Of a DNA stretch of 64,000 bases, positions 16,396-26,415 are shown piece after piece (position 1 is the first letter of the stretch; each line of letters begins with the position of its first letter). The stretch covers positions 1 through 64,000 of the forward strand of contig JAFRBA010000056.1 in assembly GCA_017405115.1 (NCBI GenBank), read 5' to 3'. The notes beneath the pieces are model-generated. The model was given only the letters and a program-made list of their open reading frames with translations. It did no database searches and had not been told where the DNA came from. A program made the position numbers and the translations under genes. Source of the DNA: Kiritimatiellia bacterium. Lineage in GTDB: Bacteria; Verrucomicrobiota; Kiritimatiellia; RFP12; UBA1067.

Positions 16396-19300
16396 AGCTC
16401 GCGGCATGCGCACTGCTGCTCTGCGCCGCGTCCGCGCGCGGCGGAGCGCCGGCCGGCGTAGAGATGCTTCCGTCGGAATTCGACGGCAAGACGCCTGTCG
16501 TGGTGGAGACGAAGGCGTTCAGGCTGGTCATAAACCCGGACGCCACGGCGCGTTCGCTCGTAGTAAAGGCCACTGGCGAGGAATGCGTCTACCGCGAGGC
16601 GTCCCTCCCGGTCTTTGCCGCCACCCAGAAGCGCCCGTTCAACAACGAGACCAGGCTCGTGCAGATGGCCAAGCGCACCACCTACCCGGCGAACCGGATT
16701 CGCCGCAGCGGCGACATCCTGCGCATAGGCTTCGACACCGCGCCGTACGAGGCGGAGGTCCGCGTGCTGGAGAGGGACGGCTACGCCGCATTCGAAATCG
16801 TGCGATTCATCTCCAACACCGTGCAGGAGCGCCAGTACTACCACTGGAACATGGACGTCCCCCCTGTCGAGGAGTTCCGCCTGCTGCAGCTGCCGGTCCT
16901 GAAGCGCCGCAACTTCGGCGACTGGCTGAACGCCGAGTGGGACGACCGCGCCGCGGTGGCGGTCATGGGAGGCACGCCGTACATGGACGTTGACCACGAG
17001 CCGAGAGGCGGCTGGCGGCTCATGCGGGCGGACTCTCCGTCCGGAATCGGCCGCGGCATAGTCACCAACGGCGTGGCCGTGCTGGCCGCCGCCGCCGGCA
17101 GGGATGCGCTTCTCGGGCAGATACAGGCGATGGAGGAGGACTTCGACCTGCCGCGCGGCGTCGAAAGCCGCCGCAACCCGCTTCTCAACGCCTCGATATA
17201 CTGGACGTGCGACCTTTCCGTGGACAACGTGGACGAACACATCGCCTGCATGAAGAAGGGCGGCTTCAGGATGATGCTCGTCTACAGCTCCGGGCTTTTC
17301 CGGAACAAGAGAGGCTATATCAACTACGGCGACTACGACATCGACACAGGGCGCTTCCCGAACGGATACGACGACCTCCGGGCCGTCCTATCGAAGATCA
17401 AGGCCGCCGGCGTGACCCCGGGCTTCCACACGCTGCAGACTTTCATCGGCTTCGAAAGCCGATACGTGACGCCGGAGGCCGACCCGCGCCTCAACGTCAA
17501 GCGCTACTTCGCCCTCGAAAGGCCGCTCTCCGACTCCGCCGGCGTCTGCGATGTATACGTCGCCCAGAACCCGGTCGACTCCCCGATGCACCCGAAGTGC
17601 CGCATACTGAAGTTCGGCACGGAGCTGATGAGCTACGAGGGATACACCGTCACGCCGCCGTACAGGTTCACGGGCGTCAGGCGCGGGCATCTCGGCACGA
17701 CGGTCAAGAAGCACGGCCGCGGCGACGGGGGCGGGGTGCTCGACGTCTGCGAGTGCCAGGCGACCAGCTGCTGCATAGACCAGAAGACGACCCTGCAGGA
17801 CGAGATCGCGGACAAGATAGCGAAGGTGTTCGACTGCGGCATGGAGTTCCTCTACTTCGACGGGTCGGAGGACGTCGACGTCCCGTGCAACGTCAACATA
17901 TCGCTTTCGCAGTACAAGGTCGCCCGACGCTGCGGGAAGATGCCGCTATTCACCGAAGGCTGCGCGAAGACGCACTTCGGCTGGCATCTCCAGAGCGGCG
18001 CAAACGCCTTCGACATATTTCCCCCGGAGGTGTTCAAGGAGAAGATAGTGGAGTATCCCGTCGCGGCGGCGAAGAGGCTCGCTAAGGACTTCACGCGCGT
18101 CGACTTCGGCTGGTGGGGCCTGTATTCCTTCAAGGACGGTTCGGACGGCGGAAAGACGACCATCGGCACGCAGCCGGACATGTGGGAGTACGGCACGTCG
18201 AAGGCGGCGGCGTTCGACTGCCCGGCCACGATGCAGATGCTTCTCGCCGACATCCGCGCGAACGCCCGCAGCGACGACCTGCTCGAGACCGTCCGCCGCT
18301 GGGAGGACGTGCGCGCGCGGAAGTGGCTCACGCCGGAGCAGAAGGAGATGCTGAAAGACCCGAATCGCGAGTTCCATCTCTATAAGCCGTTTGAGAGGTT
18401 TGAGAAGTTTGAAAGGTTTGAGAGGTTGGGAAGTTTGACGCCTCAAGCGCCTCAAACGCCTGAAACCATTCCCCCCTACGAACTCGTCGAATGGAAGCAG
18501 CTCGACGTCGCCGGCGGCAAGTGGTCGGACGTACGCGCGTTCATGTTCGAGCGGAACGGACGGCGCGTCGTGGCCTACTGGCATGTGCGCGACCGCGGGC
18601 GTCTCGTCTTCGCCGTGCCGCTGGACGGAGTGACTTCCCTGGACGCGGCCGGGATGAAGTACTTCGAAACCGGGCTTCCGGCGGAGACGGTCCGCGCCGC
18701 GTTCGCCGTCGCGAGGACTGTCCCCGCGCACGACCCGTTCGGTGGGGCCGGATGGATCTGGCCCGCCGAACTCGGATCGCCCACAAACACTGTCGTGGAG
18801 TTCCTCCAGTCGTTTACTGCGCCGGCGGACGGAACGGCAGAGCTGACCATTTCTGCCGACACTGTCTGCCGGATCGCCTTGAACGGCAATGTCGTTGTGG
18901 AAACATGCCGATTCCCGGACGTGCCGCCTGAAAGGTTCTACGACGTCATTCCTTTGAGCGGTGTCAAGAAGGGTGAGAACGAACTGCTCGTAAGCCTCTA
19001 CGTCCAGGGGGCGCGGTCCTACCAGCATCTTCCGGGATGGCCCGGTCTCGTCTATTCCCTGGCTGGCTCCGGTTTCTCCGCCAAGAGTGGCGTGGACGCC
19101 AAGTGGAGGGTGTCGTCCGGCGACAGGGCCGACGGTGTGCAGAGGGTGACGAGTCAGCTGGGCTTCTCGTTCGAATACGATGCCGCGAAGGCCGCCGCTC
19201 CATGGCGGGAACTCGGCGTCGGCGACATCAGGCCGGCTGCGGATGAATTCTCGTTCAGGAGGCGTCCCGTCGCCAGGGTGGAAGTCGGGGATGCCGTGCG

Positions 19301-20807
19301 GGAGCGCCGCGTCGACCAGGGCCGGCTGGAGCCGACGCCTGTTCCGCCGGAAGCCTCGACAGGCATGAACGCCGCGAGAAGGCATTCTGTGCCGCCGACG
19401 GACTTCTACGAGGCCGACGGAAGGACGGTTCGCGGAAAGTTCCTCGAAGACGGATTCTTCGTCACGGTGGACCTAGGCCGCGAGGAGGCGGGGCTTCTCT
19501 ATCTGGACATCGAGACCGACGAGGGCGTGGTCGTAGACATCGGCCACGCGGAGCACATGGAGGACGGGTTCGTAAGGGCAGACATAGACGGGCGGTGCTT
19601 TGCGGGCAGGTACCGCGCCAGGGAGGGCCGTCAGGAATTCTGCCGTTGGGCGAGGAGGATGGCGGGCAGGTATGTGCAGATACAGGTGCGCGGAGCGCAT
19701 AGGCGCTTCGTGCTCAACCGTCTCACGGTTCGCCCTGCGGTCGCGCCGGTGAGGGAACTGCCCTTGCCGAAGTTCTCCGACCCGCGCAAGACCGAGATAT
19801 GCCGGATATGCACGAGGACGCTCAGGCTCTGCATGCATGAACACTACGAGGACTGCCCGTGGCGGGAGCAGGCGCTCTACGCGAACGACGCGCGCAACCA
19901 GATGCTCGCCGGATACTACGCATTTGACGATTCCAACAGGTTCCCGGAGCTCGCGCTCTGGCTGTTCTCGAAAGGCCTCCGCGAAGACGGATGGCTGCAG
20001 ATGTGCATGCCTGCCCGCATCCCGCATACCATTCCGTCCTTCACCTTCTGCTGGGTGATGTCGGTCGGGGACAACCTGCGATTCCGCAGGAACCCCGGCT
20101 TCACCGCGACCATGATGCCCACTGTCGGGAAGATTCTCGACAGGTGCGTTGCGGAGATTGAAGGTGGGCTTCTGCCCTGTCCGCGTGGGCAGCCATACTG
20201 GCAGTTCTACGAGTGGCGGGACGGCTTGGCCGGCGAGAGGCGCGTGAAGCCCGGCGAGATTCGCTTCGACGCTCCTCTTAACCTTTTCTTCGCGCTGGCT
20301 CTCGAGAGCGGCGCGGCGTGCGCCGCCGCCACCGGCGACGCCGCTTCCGCGGGGAAGTGGCGCGCCGCCGCGGCGACGGTCCGCGAAAATGTCGCGAGGC
20401 GCTTCTGGAACCAGGAGCGACGCGAGTTCGCCACGACGCTTGGCAGGGAGGGGGAAAGGGCAGCCGAGCTGACGCAGTCGCTCGCCTTGCTCGCGGGCTG
20501 CGTGCCTGACGGCGAAAGGGAGCGTCTTGCGCGAAAGCTGCTGGGGCCGTCGGAATGGACGCCGGTCACGCTCAGCCAGTCGCTCTACAAGTACGAGGCC
20601 TTGGCCTCCATGGGCGGGGACTTGGCGGCGAAGGGCGTCGAGGCGATGACCGCGGAATGGCAGAAGATGGTCGACGCCGGCGCCACCAGCTTCTGGGAGG
20701 TGGACGAAGGCTGGCGCGCGTTCGAGAGCGCAGGCAGTCTCTGCCATGGTTGGTCTGCAATACCGCTGTACATCTACTGCGAATATCCGGAAGGGGGAGG
20801 GAAATGA
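16392..20807 (+). CDS. Giant exported fusion: unknown barrel-like half + GH78 alpha-L-rhamnosidase half
   Basis: 1471 residues, starting in the ATGA overlap with the previous stop. A signal peptide (about 1-18) and a beta-rich region (about 25-255) lead into a barrel-like region (about 265-620; KKGGFRMMLVYSSGLF and LYFDGSED with Asp490) that I cannot name; it loosely recalls clan GH-D/GH31 enzymes. After an odd low-complexity linker (about 667-690) come beta-sandwich domains (about 785-1000) and a GH78 module (about 1000-1470) with DCPWREQALYANDARNQM at residues 1154-1171, the family's catalytic acid region. GH78 enzymes release terminal alpha-L-rhamnose. The fusion suggests two activities on one glycan. 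Confidence 0.8.
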   Translation: MKLAACALLLCAASARGGAPAGVEMLPSEFDGKTPVVVETKAFRLVINPDATARSLVVKATGEECVYREASLPVFAATQKRPFNNETRLVQMAKRTTYPANRIRRSGDILRIGFDTAPYEAEVRVLERDGYAAFEIVRFISNTVQERQYYHWNMDVPPVEEFRLLQLPVLKRRNFGDWLNAEWDDRAAVAVMGGTPYMDVDHEPRGGWRLMRADSPSGIGRGIVTNGVAVLAAAAGRDALLGQIQAMEEDFDLPRGVESRRNPLLNASIYWTCDLSVDNVDEHIACMKKGGFRMMLVYSSGLFRNKRGYINYGDYDIDTGRFPNGYDDLRAVLSKIKAAGVTPGFHTLQTFIGFESRYVTPEADPRLNVKRYFALERPLSDSAGVCDVYVAQNPVDSPMHPKCRILKFGTELMSYEGYTVTPPYRFTGVRRGHLGTTVKKHGRGDGGGVLDVCECQATSCCIDQKTTLQDEIADKIAKVFDCGMEFLYFDGSEDVDVPCNVNISLSQYKVARRCGKMPLFTEGCAKTHFGWHLQSGANAFDIFPPEVFKEKIVEYPVAAAKRLAKDFTRVDFGWWGLYSFKDGSDGGKTTIGTQPDMWEYGTSKAAAFDCPATMQMLLADIRANARSDDLLETVRRWEDVRARKWLTPEQKEMLKDPNREFHLYKPFERFEKFERFERLGSLTPQAPQTPETIPPYELVEWKQLDVAGGKWSDVRAFMFERNGRRVVAYWHVRDRGRLVFAVPLDGVTSLDAAGMKYFETGLPAETVRAAFAVARTVPAHDPFGGAGWIWPAELGSPTNTVVEFLQSFTAPADGTAELTISADTVCRIALNGNVVVETCRFPDVPPERFYDVIPLSGVKKGENELLVSLYVQGARSYQHLPGWPGLVYSLAGSGFSAKSGVDAKWRVSSGDRADGVQRVTSQLGFSFEYDAAKAAAPWRELGVGDIRPAADEFSFRRRPVARVEVGDAVRERRVDQGRLEPTPVPPEASTGMNAARRHSVPPTDFYEADGRTVRGKFLEDGFFVTVDLGREEAGLLYLDIETDEGVVVDIGHAEHMEDGFVRADIDGRCFAGRYRAREGRQEFCRWARRMAGRYVQIQVRGAHRRFVLNRLTVRPAVAPVRELPLPKFSDPRKTEICRICTRTLRLCMHEHYEDCPWREQALYANDARNQMLAGYYAFDDSNRFPELALWLFSKGLREDGWLQMCMPARIPHTIPSFTFCWVMSVGDNLRFRRNPGFTATMMPTVGKILDRCVAEIEGGLLPCPRGQPYWQFYEWRDGLAGERRVKPGEIRFDAPLNLFFALALESGAACAAATGDAASAGKWRAAAATVRENVARRFWNQERREFATTLGREGERAAELTQSLALLAGCVPDGERERLARKLLGPSEWTPVTLSQSLYKYEALASMGGDLAAKGVEAMTAEWQKMVDAGATSFWEVDEGWRAFESAGSLCHGWSAIPLYIYCEYPEGGGK
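18389..18470 (+). repeat. In-frame low-complexity repeat inside the GH78 fusion
   Basis: About five GTTTGAGAGG/GTTTGAGAAG-type units are followed by CCTCAAGCG/CCTCAAACG units of opposite polarity, so the segment forms an imperfect inverted repeat. It encodes FERFEKFERFERLGSL followed by a P/Q/T-rich linker. It joins the two enzyme halves and looks inserted. Confidence 0.75.
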
Positions 20808-23800
20808 CGAAGACGGCCATTCTTTTCTGCGCGGCGATGTTGGCCTCGTCCGCGGCGTTCGCGTACGACCTGCACACGAGGGAACTCACTCCGATCGTGG
20901 AGAAGACCGCGCCGGCCGGCGCCCCCATGGCGCTTGTGGAGGGAGGCAGGCTGAACTTCGCGCTTGTCGCCGACCTCGGCGCCGAGGCGAGGACGAAGAC
21001 GCGCACGAGGAAGTCCGTCGCGCCCGCTCTTGAGCTGCTGGCCGAGGCGTTCGAGAAGACCGCTGGAATGCGGCCGGAGGTGGTCGACGTCTCCGACCGC
21101 TTCGCGGTTGCCCGCTACCGCTACGCCGTCGTCGTGGGCGACTGCGACCTGGCGCGGAAGGCTGGCGTCGACGTGCGCCAGATGCCGGAGCAGGGCTTTT
21201 CCGTTGCGACGTTTCCGCAGGGAATCGTCCTCGCCGGGTTCGACTCGTCGCTTCTCGAGGGCTGGAACCTCGATCCGTTCGAGCGCCGCGGCGCCAGCAC
21301 TGGCACGTACTACGCCGCGCTCGACTTCTGCGAGCGCTTTCTCGGCGTCAGGTGGTTCTTCCCCGGGCCGTATGGCACGCTGTGTCCGGCGGTGAAGGAC
21401 TTGACCGTGAGCCCGGTGCGCTACGATGACGCCCCATGGTTCAACTACCGCGGCGCCAGGTGGTACTACGAGGGGACGATCCGCAACGAGAAGGACTTCG
21501 CGGCGATTGCGCCGTTGCTCGGGGAGATCGACAAGAAGGAGGCGATACAGTTCACCGACCGCTGGCGCGTCGGCGGCTCGGCGCCGCCCGGCGGAGGGCA
21601 CAGCCCCTCTCCAGAGCTGTTCGCGAAGACGTATCCCGACCGGCTCAGGACGATATTCTACACTTCGCCAAGCGGCAAGTTCTGGTACAACCCGTCAGCG
21701 CACATCGGCAACTACTTCAACGTCGTCGACCTGAAGTTCGCCGACCTGCTCGTCGATGCATACAAGGCCTATGTGGGGTCGCGCGGAAAGAACGACCCGG
21801 GATTCCGCATCGGCAACTCTACGTTCCTCTCGTTCGGCGTGTGCGACACGTACATGCCGTATCCTGAGATGGCCAGCGATCCGGTGGTAAAGGAGCTTGG
21901 CCTCATGACGCCGGCCGACATCGCCGCCGGCAAGGACGCCGCGATGCGCAATGTCTACGGCAGGTTCTACCATTACCTCGGCAACCGGTTGAAGCAGGAG
22001 CTGCCGGAACAGAAGCTCTATCTGCTGGTCTACTACAACTCGACCTGCGCGCCGACCGATCCGCGCTGGAAGCTGCCGGACAACATCGAGATATACTTCT
22101 GTGCGCGCGACCTGCCGCTCTACACCCGCGACGAGCGGCGAATGGCGGAGACGCGCCGGATGCTGCAGGAGTGGTACGACGCGCTCGGCGGGCGCCCCGC
22201 GCAGCGCGTGTGGCTCTACAACTCGCGGAGCAACCCGTTCGCGCGCGCGGTCGCGCCCGAGTTCATCGGCGACATCCCGCGCCTCTTCGGGAAGCTCGTC
22301 GGACGCGAGGGCGGACTTTTCTTCGACTTCGACGGACGCAGGTTCATCTGGAACAACTACTACTCGGCCTACGCGGGCTGCAAGAGCCAGTGGAACCCCG
22401 ACTTCGACGTCGACGCGGCGATTGACGCGCACTGGAGCGCGTTCTACGGCCCCGCTGCCGGTCCGCACCTGAAGCGCTTCCACGACCTCCTCAAGGAATG
22501 CTTCGTCAAGTACTTCGTGCCGGCAGACGCATTGACCGTCGCCTACCCGCCGGTGGCGATAGACGAGATGGAGAGGTGTCTGAAGATGGCGGAGTCCACC
22601 CTGCGGCCCGGCAGCGTGGAAATGCACCGGTTTAGGCTGCTTGCGGACCGATGGCCGGAGGCGCTCGCCTCCCAGCGGGCCCTTGCCGCCTACAGGCCGC
22701 CGGTCTACGACGTTCCGCGTTCGGATGCCGCCGCGAAGCCGTTCGATCTTGTCGACCCTTGCGGATCCCCGACCGTGCCGAGGCATGGCGGCGACCTGCG
22801 CCTGTCGTGGGACGACCGCGCGCTGCACGGACGGTTCGTCTCTGACTTCGCGGCGAAGGGCGGGGTCGAGAAGGACTTCTGGCAGTCCGACCGGATCGAG
22901 CTGTTCCTTTCCCCGGGTCTCAAGAAGGGGCTGAAGCACCTCGTCGCCTTTGACGCAAACGGGCGGATGTACTCGGAACGACAACGGCTGCGGCCGATTC
23001 CGCAGCCCGTGGAGAAGGAGTGGAGGCCCGAGGGTGCCAAGGTGCGCGCGGCGCGCGGCGTGAACTCGTGGTCCCTCGACTTCACGATTCCATTCTCGGT
23101 GTTTGAGGACGGCGCGCCGAAGCCGAACGACGAGTGGAACTTCAACTTCGTATGCACAAAGGCGTCCGAGCCGCAATCCGTCGCCGGAACGGCCCTGACG
23201 GGGGGCAACCACCACAACCTGGACATGTACGGCGTTCTGCGGTTCGTCGGAGCCGACGACACTGCCGCAGAGACTTCGGTCGCGCCGGTGCCGGGGCCCT
23301 TCGGCTCATCAGTGAAAGTGCGCTGCGCTGGCGGACGATGGGTGCTCCGCGCGGCGCGCGCAGATGGTCCCGAACCTGACGTATTCGAAGTGCGAATCGA
23401 CATGGCGTCCGAGGCCATGTCCGCGCCGCCGGAACTGATCGTCGAATGGTCGATGCCGCAGAACGACATGCATGCGCTGTGGTCGATGCGCAGCGGCGGA
23501 AGAGCTCTCGGCATCCGCCCAGACTGGTCGGGAGGCTTCGTCTCCCAGATGAACCAGGACCTTCCCGTCTACGCGCTTATGGATGCAAACGACGGCAACA
23601 GGTTGACGGTCGCCGCCGACGATCCAGTGAACGTCGTCCACTTCAAGGCTGGCGTCCACGAGGAGACCTGCGAGACCACGTGCCGGTGGACGTTCTTCTC
23701 GGAGCCGGTGCCGCCGGCGACAAACGTCTCCGTGCGGCTGCGTTTCGACGCTCGCCGCGTGTTCTGGGCCGACGCGATAAGGGATGCCGCGCAGTGGGTG

Positions 23801-25927
23801 TCCGACGCATCAGGCGCGGCGCCTGCTAAGACCCCGGAGGCCGCCCGCGCCGCATTGTATTCCACGTGGTACGCGTTCCACCAGAACGTATCCGCCGAAG
23901 CCCTCGAAAAGGAACTTGCCGTAGCCGCGTCGCTTGGCATGAAGACGGTCATCGTCGACGACGGCTGGCAGACGGACGACAACCGCCGAGGCTATGCGTT
24001 CTGCGGAGACTGGAACGTTAGCACGAACAAGTTCCCGGACATGAAGGCGCACGTCGAGCGGGTGCACGGCCTTGGGATGAAGTTCATGTTGTGGTACGGA
24101 GTGCCGGTGGTCGGAGAGAAGAGCGCGAACATTGAACGCCTCGGGAAGTTCGCGCTGAAGCCACGCGGCGGAGGCGTCGTCCTCGACCCGCGTTTCCCGG
24201 AAGTCCGCGAATTCCTGATCGGCAAGTGGGAGTCCGCCGTGCGAGACTGGGACGTGGACGGGTTCAAGCTCGACTTCCTCTGCAACATAAGGGGCGGCGA
24301 CCAGGCACGGGAAGGCGACGGAAGGGACATCGCCGACCTGCACGAGGCGATCGCCCGGCTTCTCGGCGACGCCACTGGAAGGCTGCGGGCGATGAAGCCC
24401 GACCTCCTCGTCGAGTTCAGGGAAGACTACATCGGGCCTGCCATGCGCCGCTATGGCAACATGATGCGCGTGGAGGACTGCCCGGCTGACATGGCGCGGA
24501 ACCGGCGCGGCATCGCGAACCTGAGGATGGTGTGCGGAAATTCGGCGGTCCATTCGGACATGCTGGAATGGTGCATGGACGAGCCTCCGGAATCCGCAGC
24601 GCGGCAGATAATCAACTCCATATTCGGAACGATCCAGTATTCAGTGCGGCTTGGGCGGCTTCCGAAAGGCCATCTTGACATGCTGCGGCACTGGACGCGC
24701 TTCGCGCGCGAGCACGAGGAGACGCTGCAGCGGGGCACATTTCGTCCGCATCGCCCGGCCTTCGGATTCCCCGTAATCGAGGCTGAGACGAGCTACGAGC
24801 GCATAATCGCGGCCTACGAGCCGGACACGGTCGTCAGGGCCGGTTTGCCGAGCAAGCCGGTGTATCTGCTCAACGCAACCGGAGAAGGCGAGATGGTCGT
24901 AGACCTCCAGAAGGCTCCGACCGGCGCGATATTGTTCGACGCCTGCGGACGCATCGCCGGGCGTCCGTCGCCGACTGCGGGCCTTTCGCGTCTGCGTGTT
25001 CCGCCTGGCGGCTATGCGCGCCTTGACTTCTCGCCACGGGCGCCGAGGTTGAGTTCCGACGGCAACGGCACGCTTGTGGATGGATGCTGGATGTGGGGGC
25101 ACGACTCTGGTGTCTACGACGGGTCCGACGGGAAGGGCGGACTAAAGTATGGGATCCCAGGCAGCGAGCCGATTTCGATGGCCGCTGCAGTCGAGCGGTT
25201 TGGCGTTCCGAACGTCTGCGTCATAAGGTGGGGCGACCCTCCTGACGTGTTCCGTCCGCAGCCGCCGACGGACGGCTACCTCGCGCAGTTCGGCAGGCTC
25301 GAACGTTTCGGCTGGGCCATTGCGAACAACAAGGACCCTGTTTATGCGCAGATGCGCTCGTTCGTGCCAGGGCTTGTCGGAAAGTGCCCAAACATGACGG
25401 CCTTCGATCTCGACGATTTCTTCCGCGCGCACAAGCCGCCGACAAGCATCGCGACCGACGCCGGCCAGCGGATGTCGCTGCCCGGTGCGCTGTCGTATGC
25501 GGAGATGAAGGAGTTGAAGGCGCTGGCGAAGTCGGCGCCGCATCCGGTCGACGTGCGGATGACGCTCTACACGAAAGACCTGTGCGCGGAGATCATGCCG
25601 CTCGCCGAGCTTGCCGACTCGGTCATACTCTGGACGTGGGATGGAAGCGCCCTCGACGGGTTAGAGGACAAGTTTGCGCAATACCGCGCGTATCTGCCGC
25701 AGACGCCGACCTGGCTAGGCATATACATGTGGGACTTCGGCGGAAGGCGTCCGCTCGCGGCTTCCTTCATGGAGCGGCAGCTGGACATTGCGAAGAGGCT
25801 CTTCCTTGCAGGCGAGATACGGGGCTGCGTATTCCACTGCACCCCGCTGGTCAACAAGGGACTAGAGGCGGTCGAACGCTGCCGCGAGTGGCTGAAGGAA
25901 TGTGGCGGACTTCGTCGCGCACCATGA
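20804..25927 (+). CDS. Four-part exported enzyme: DUF4838 + CBM9-like + GH36 alpha-galactosidase-like + unknown domain
   Basis: 1707 residues from the ATG in the ATGA overlap with the preceding stop; a signal peptide follows (MTKTAILFCAAMLASSAAFA). Residues about 20-640 match the DUF4838 pattern of alpha-glucuronidase-like proteins (YAALDFCERFLGVRWFFPG). About 644-820 is CBM9-like (FWQSDRIELFLSPG). About 1005-1320 is a GH36/melibiase barrel with VIVDDGWQ, GFKLDFL (likely nucleophile Asp1157) and RVEDCPAD (likely acid/base Asp1225). About 1424-1705 repeats the domain of the small protein at 8001-8870. It closes the locus I run of coupled genes. Chain architecture suggests several cuts in one side chain. 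Confidence 0.82.
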   Translation: MTKTAILFCAAMLASSAAFAYDLHTRELTPIVEKTAPAGAPMALVEGGRLNFALVADLGAEARTKTRTRKSVAPALELLAEAFEKTAGMRPEVVDVSDRFAVARYRYAVVVGDCDLARKAGVDVRQMPEQGFSVATFPQGIVLAGFDSSLLEGWNLDPFERRGASTGTYYAALDFCERFLGVRWFFPGPYGTLCPAVKDLTVSPVRYDDAPWFNYRGARWYYEGTIRNEKDFAAIAPLLGEIDKKEAIQFTDRWRVGGSAPPGGGHSPSPELFAKTYPDRLRTIFYTSPSGKFWYNPSAHIGNYFNVVDLKFADLLVDAYKAYVGSRGKNDPGFRIGNSTFLSFGVCDTYMPYPEMASDPVVKELGLMTPADIAAGKDAAMRNVYGRFYHYLGNRLKQELPEQKLYLLVYYNSTCAPTDPRWKLPDNIEIYFCARDLPLYTRDERRMAETRRMLQEWYDALGGRPAQRVWLYNSRSNPFARAVAPEFIGDIPRLFGKLVGREGGLFFDFDGRRFIWNNYYSAYAGCKSQWNPDFDVDAAIDAHWSAFYGPAAGPHLKRFHDLLKECFVKYFVPADALTVAYPPVAIDEMERCLKMAESTLRPGSVEMHRFRLLADRWPEALASQRALAAYRPPVYDVPRSDAAAKPFDLVDPCGSPTVPRHGGDLRLSWDDRALHGRFVSDFAAKGGVEKDFWQSDRIELFLSPGLKKGLKHLVAFDANGRMYSERQRLRPIPQPVEKEWRPEGAKVRAARGVNSWSLDFTIPFSVFEDGAPKPNDEWNFNFVCTKASEPQSVAGTALTGGNHHNLDMYGVLRFVGADDTAAETSVAPVPGPFGSSVKVRCAGGRWVLRAARADGPEPDVFEVRIDMASEAMSAPPELIVEWSMPQNDMHALWSMRSGGRALGIRPDWSGGFVSQMNQDLPVYALMDANDGNRLTVAADDPVNVVHFKAGVHEETCETTCRWTFFSEPVPPATNVSVRLRFDARRVFWADAIRDAAQWVSDASGAAPAKTPEAARAALYSTWYAFHQNVSAEALEKELAVAASLGMKTVIVDDGWQTDDNRRGYAFCGDWNVSTNKFPDMKAHVERVHGLGMKFMLWYGVPVVGEKSANIERLGKFALKPRGGGVVLDPRFPEVREFLIGKWESAVRDWDVDGFKLDFLCNIRGGDQAREGDGRDIADLHEAIARLLGDATGRLRAMKPDLLVEFREDYIGPAMRRYGNMMRVEDCPADMARNRRGIANLRMVCGNSAVHSDMLEWCMDEPPESAARQIINSIFGTIQYSVRLGRLPKGHLDMLRHWTRFAREHEETLQRGTFRPHRPAFGFPVIEAETSYERIIAAYEPDTVVRAGLPSKPVYLLNATGEGEMVVDLQKAPTGAILFDACGRIAGRPSPTAGLSRLRVPPGGYARLDFSPRAPRLSSDGNGTLVDGCWMWGHDSGVYDGSDGKGGLKYGIPGSEPISMAAAVERFGVPNVCVIRWGDPPDVFRPQPPTDGYLAQFGRLERFGWAIANNKDPVYAQMRSFVPGLVGKCPNMTAFDLDDFFRAHKPPTSIATDAGQRMSLPGALSYAEMKELKALAKSAPHPVDVRMTLYTKDLCAEIMPLAELADSVILWTWDGSALDGLEDKFAQYRAYLPQTPTWLGIYMWDFGGRRPLAASFMERQLDIAKRLFLAGEIRGCVFHCTPLVNKGLEAVERCREWLKECGGLRRAP

Positions 25928-25960
25928 TTCGCCGGAGGCATCGCAGCGATGGTCGGCGGA

Positions 25961-25992
25961 ATGGCGCGCCGTGTTGCAAATCGGCGCGCCAT
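25961..25992. repeat. Perfect 10-bp inverted repeat around a -35 box
   Basis: ATGGCGCGCC (25961-25970) and GGCGCGCCAT (25983-25992) are exact reverse complements separated by 12 bases. The gap contains the TTGCAA -35 box and the right arm fills the promoter spacer, so this may be an operator; with no T-run it is less likely to be a terminator for the preceding gene. Confidence 0.7.
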
Positions 25993-26002
25993 CTGATACA
26001 AT
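25974..26002 (+). promoter_or_regulatory. Sigma-70-like promoter for the TRL lipoprotein
   Basis: TTGCAA (25974-25979), a 17-base spacer and TACAAT (25997-26002) with an upstream TG. The ATG follows at 26083 with an AAGGAG ribosome site, leaving an ordinary leader of about 75 bases. Confidence 0.7.
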
Positions 26003-26082
26003 ATTGGCGTCAAGCCAAAACAGGCTCGTCCGCGACGGGTGTTCGCGGACGGAAGAAAGACACAACACAAGGAGAAAACGCA

Positions 26083-26409
26083 ATGAAGAAACTACTGTTC
26101 ATCGCGGCTGCAGCAGCTCTTGGCGGCTGTGCGCAGGTCGGTGGCCCCAGCGCGACGTCCGCCCTCGGCTTCGGCGGCATAATCGACGACAACTGCTCGC
26201 CGGCGTCGTTCCGCATTGACAACACCGTCAAGGCGGCCAAGTGCGGCGAGGCGAGGAGCAAGAGCATCGTCCTCTACACCACGGGCGACAGCTCGATCAA
26301 GGCGGCCATGGACGCCGGCGGGATCACCAAGATCCACCACATCGACTACAAGGTCTTCAACATCTTCAACTTCTACTCCACGGCGACGACGATCGTCTGG
26401 GGCGAGTGA
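26083..26409 (+). CDS. Small TRL-like family lipoprotein
   Basis: 108 residues. The N-terminus MKKLLFIAAAAALGGCAQVG is a lipoprotein signal with the acylated cysteine at residue 16. The end, GDSSIKAAMDAGGITKIHHI followed by DYKVFNIFNFYSTATTIVWG, is the signature of TRL-like proteins, small envelope lipoproteins of unknown function common in spirochaetes and PVC-group bacteria. An AAGGAG ribosome site precedes the ATG, which is preferred to the longer open frame upstream. It has its own promoter with an inverted repeat and is followed by a strong hairpin, so it is probably a single-gene unit. Confidence 0.78.
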   Translation: MKKLLFIAAAAALGGCAQVGGPSATSALGFGGIIDDNCSPASFRIDNTVKAAKCGEARSKSIVLYTTGDSSIKAAMDAGGITKIHHIDYKVFNIFNFYSTATTIVWGE

Positions 26410-26415
26410 TCATCC

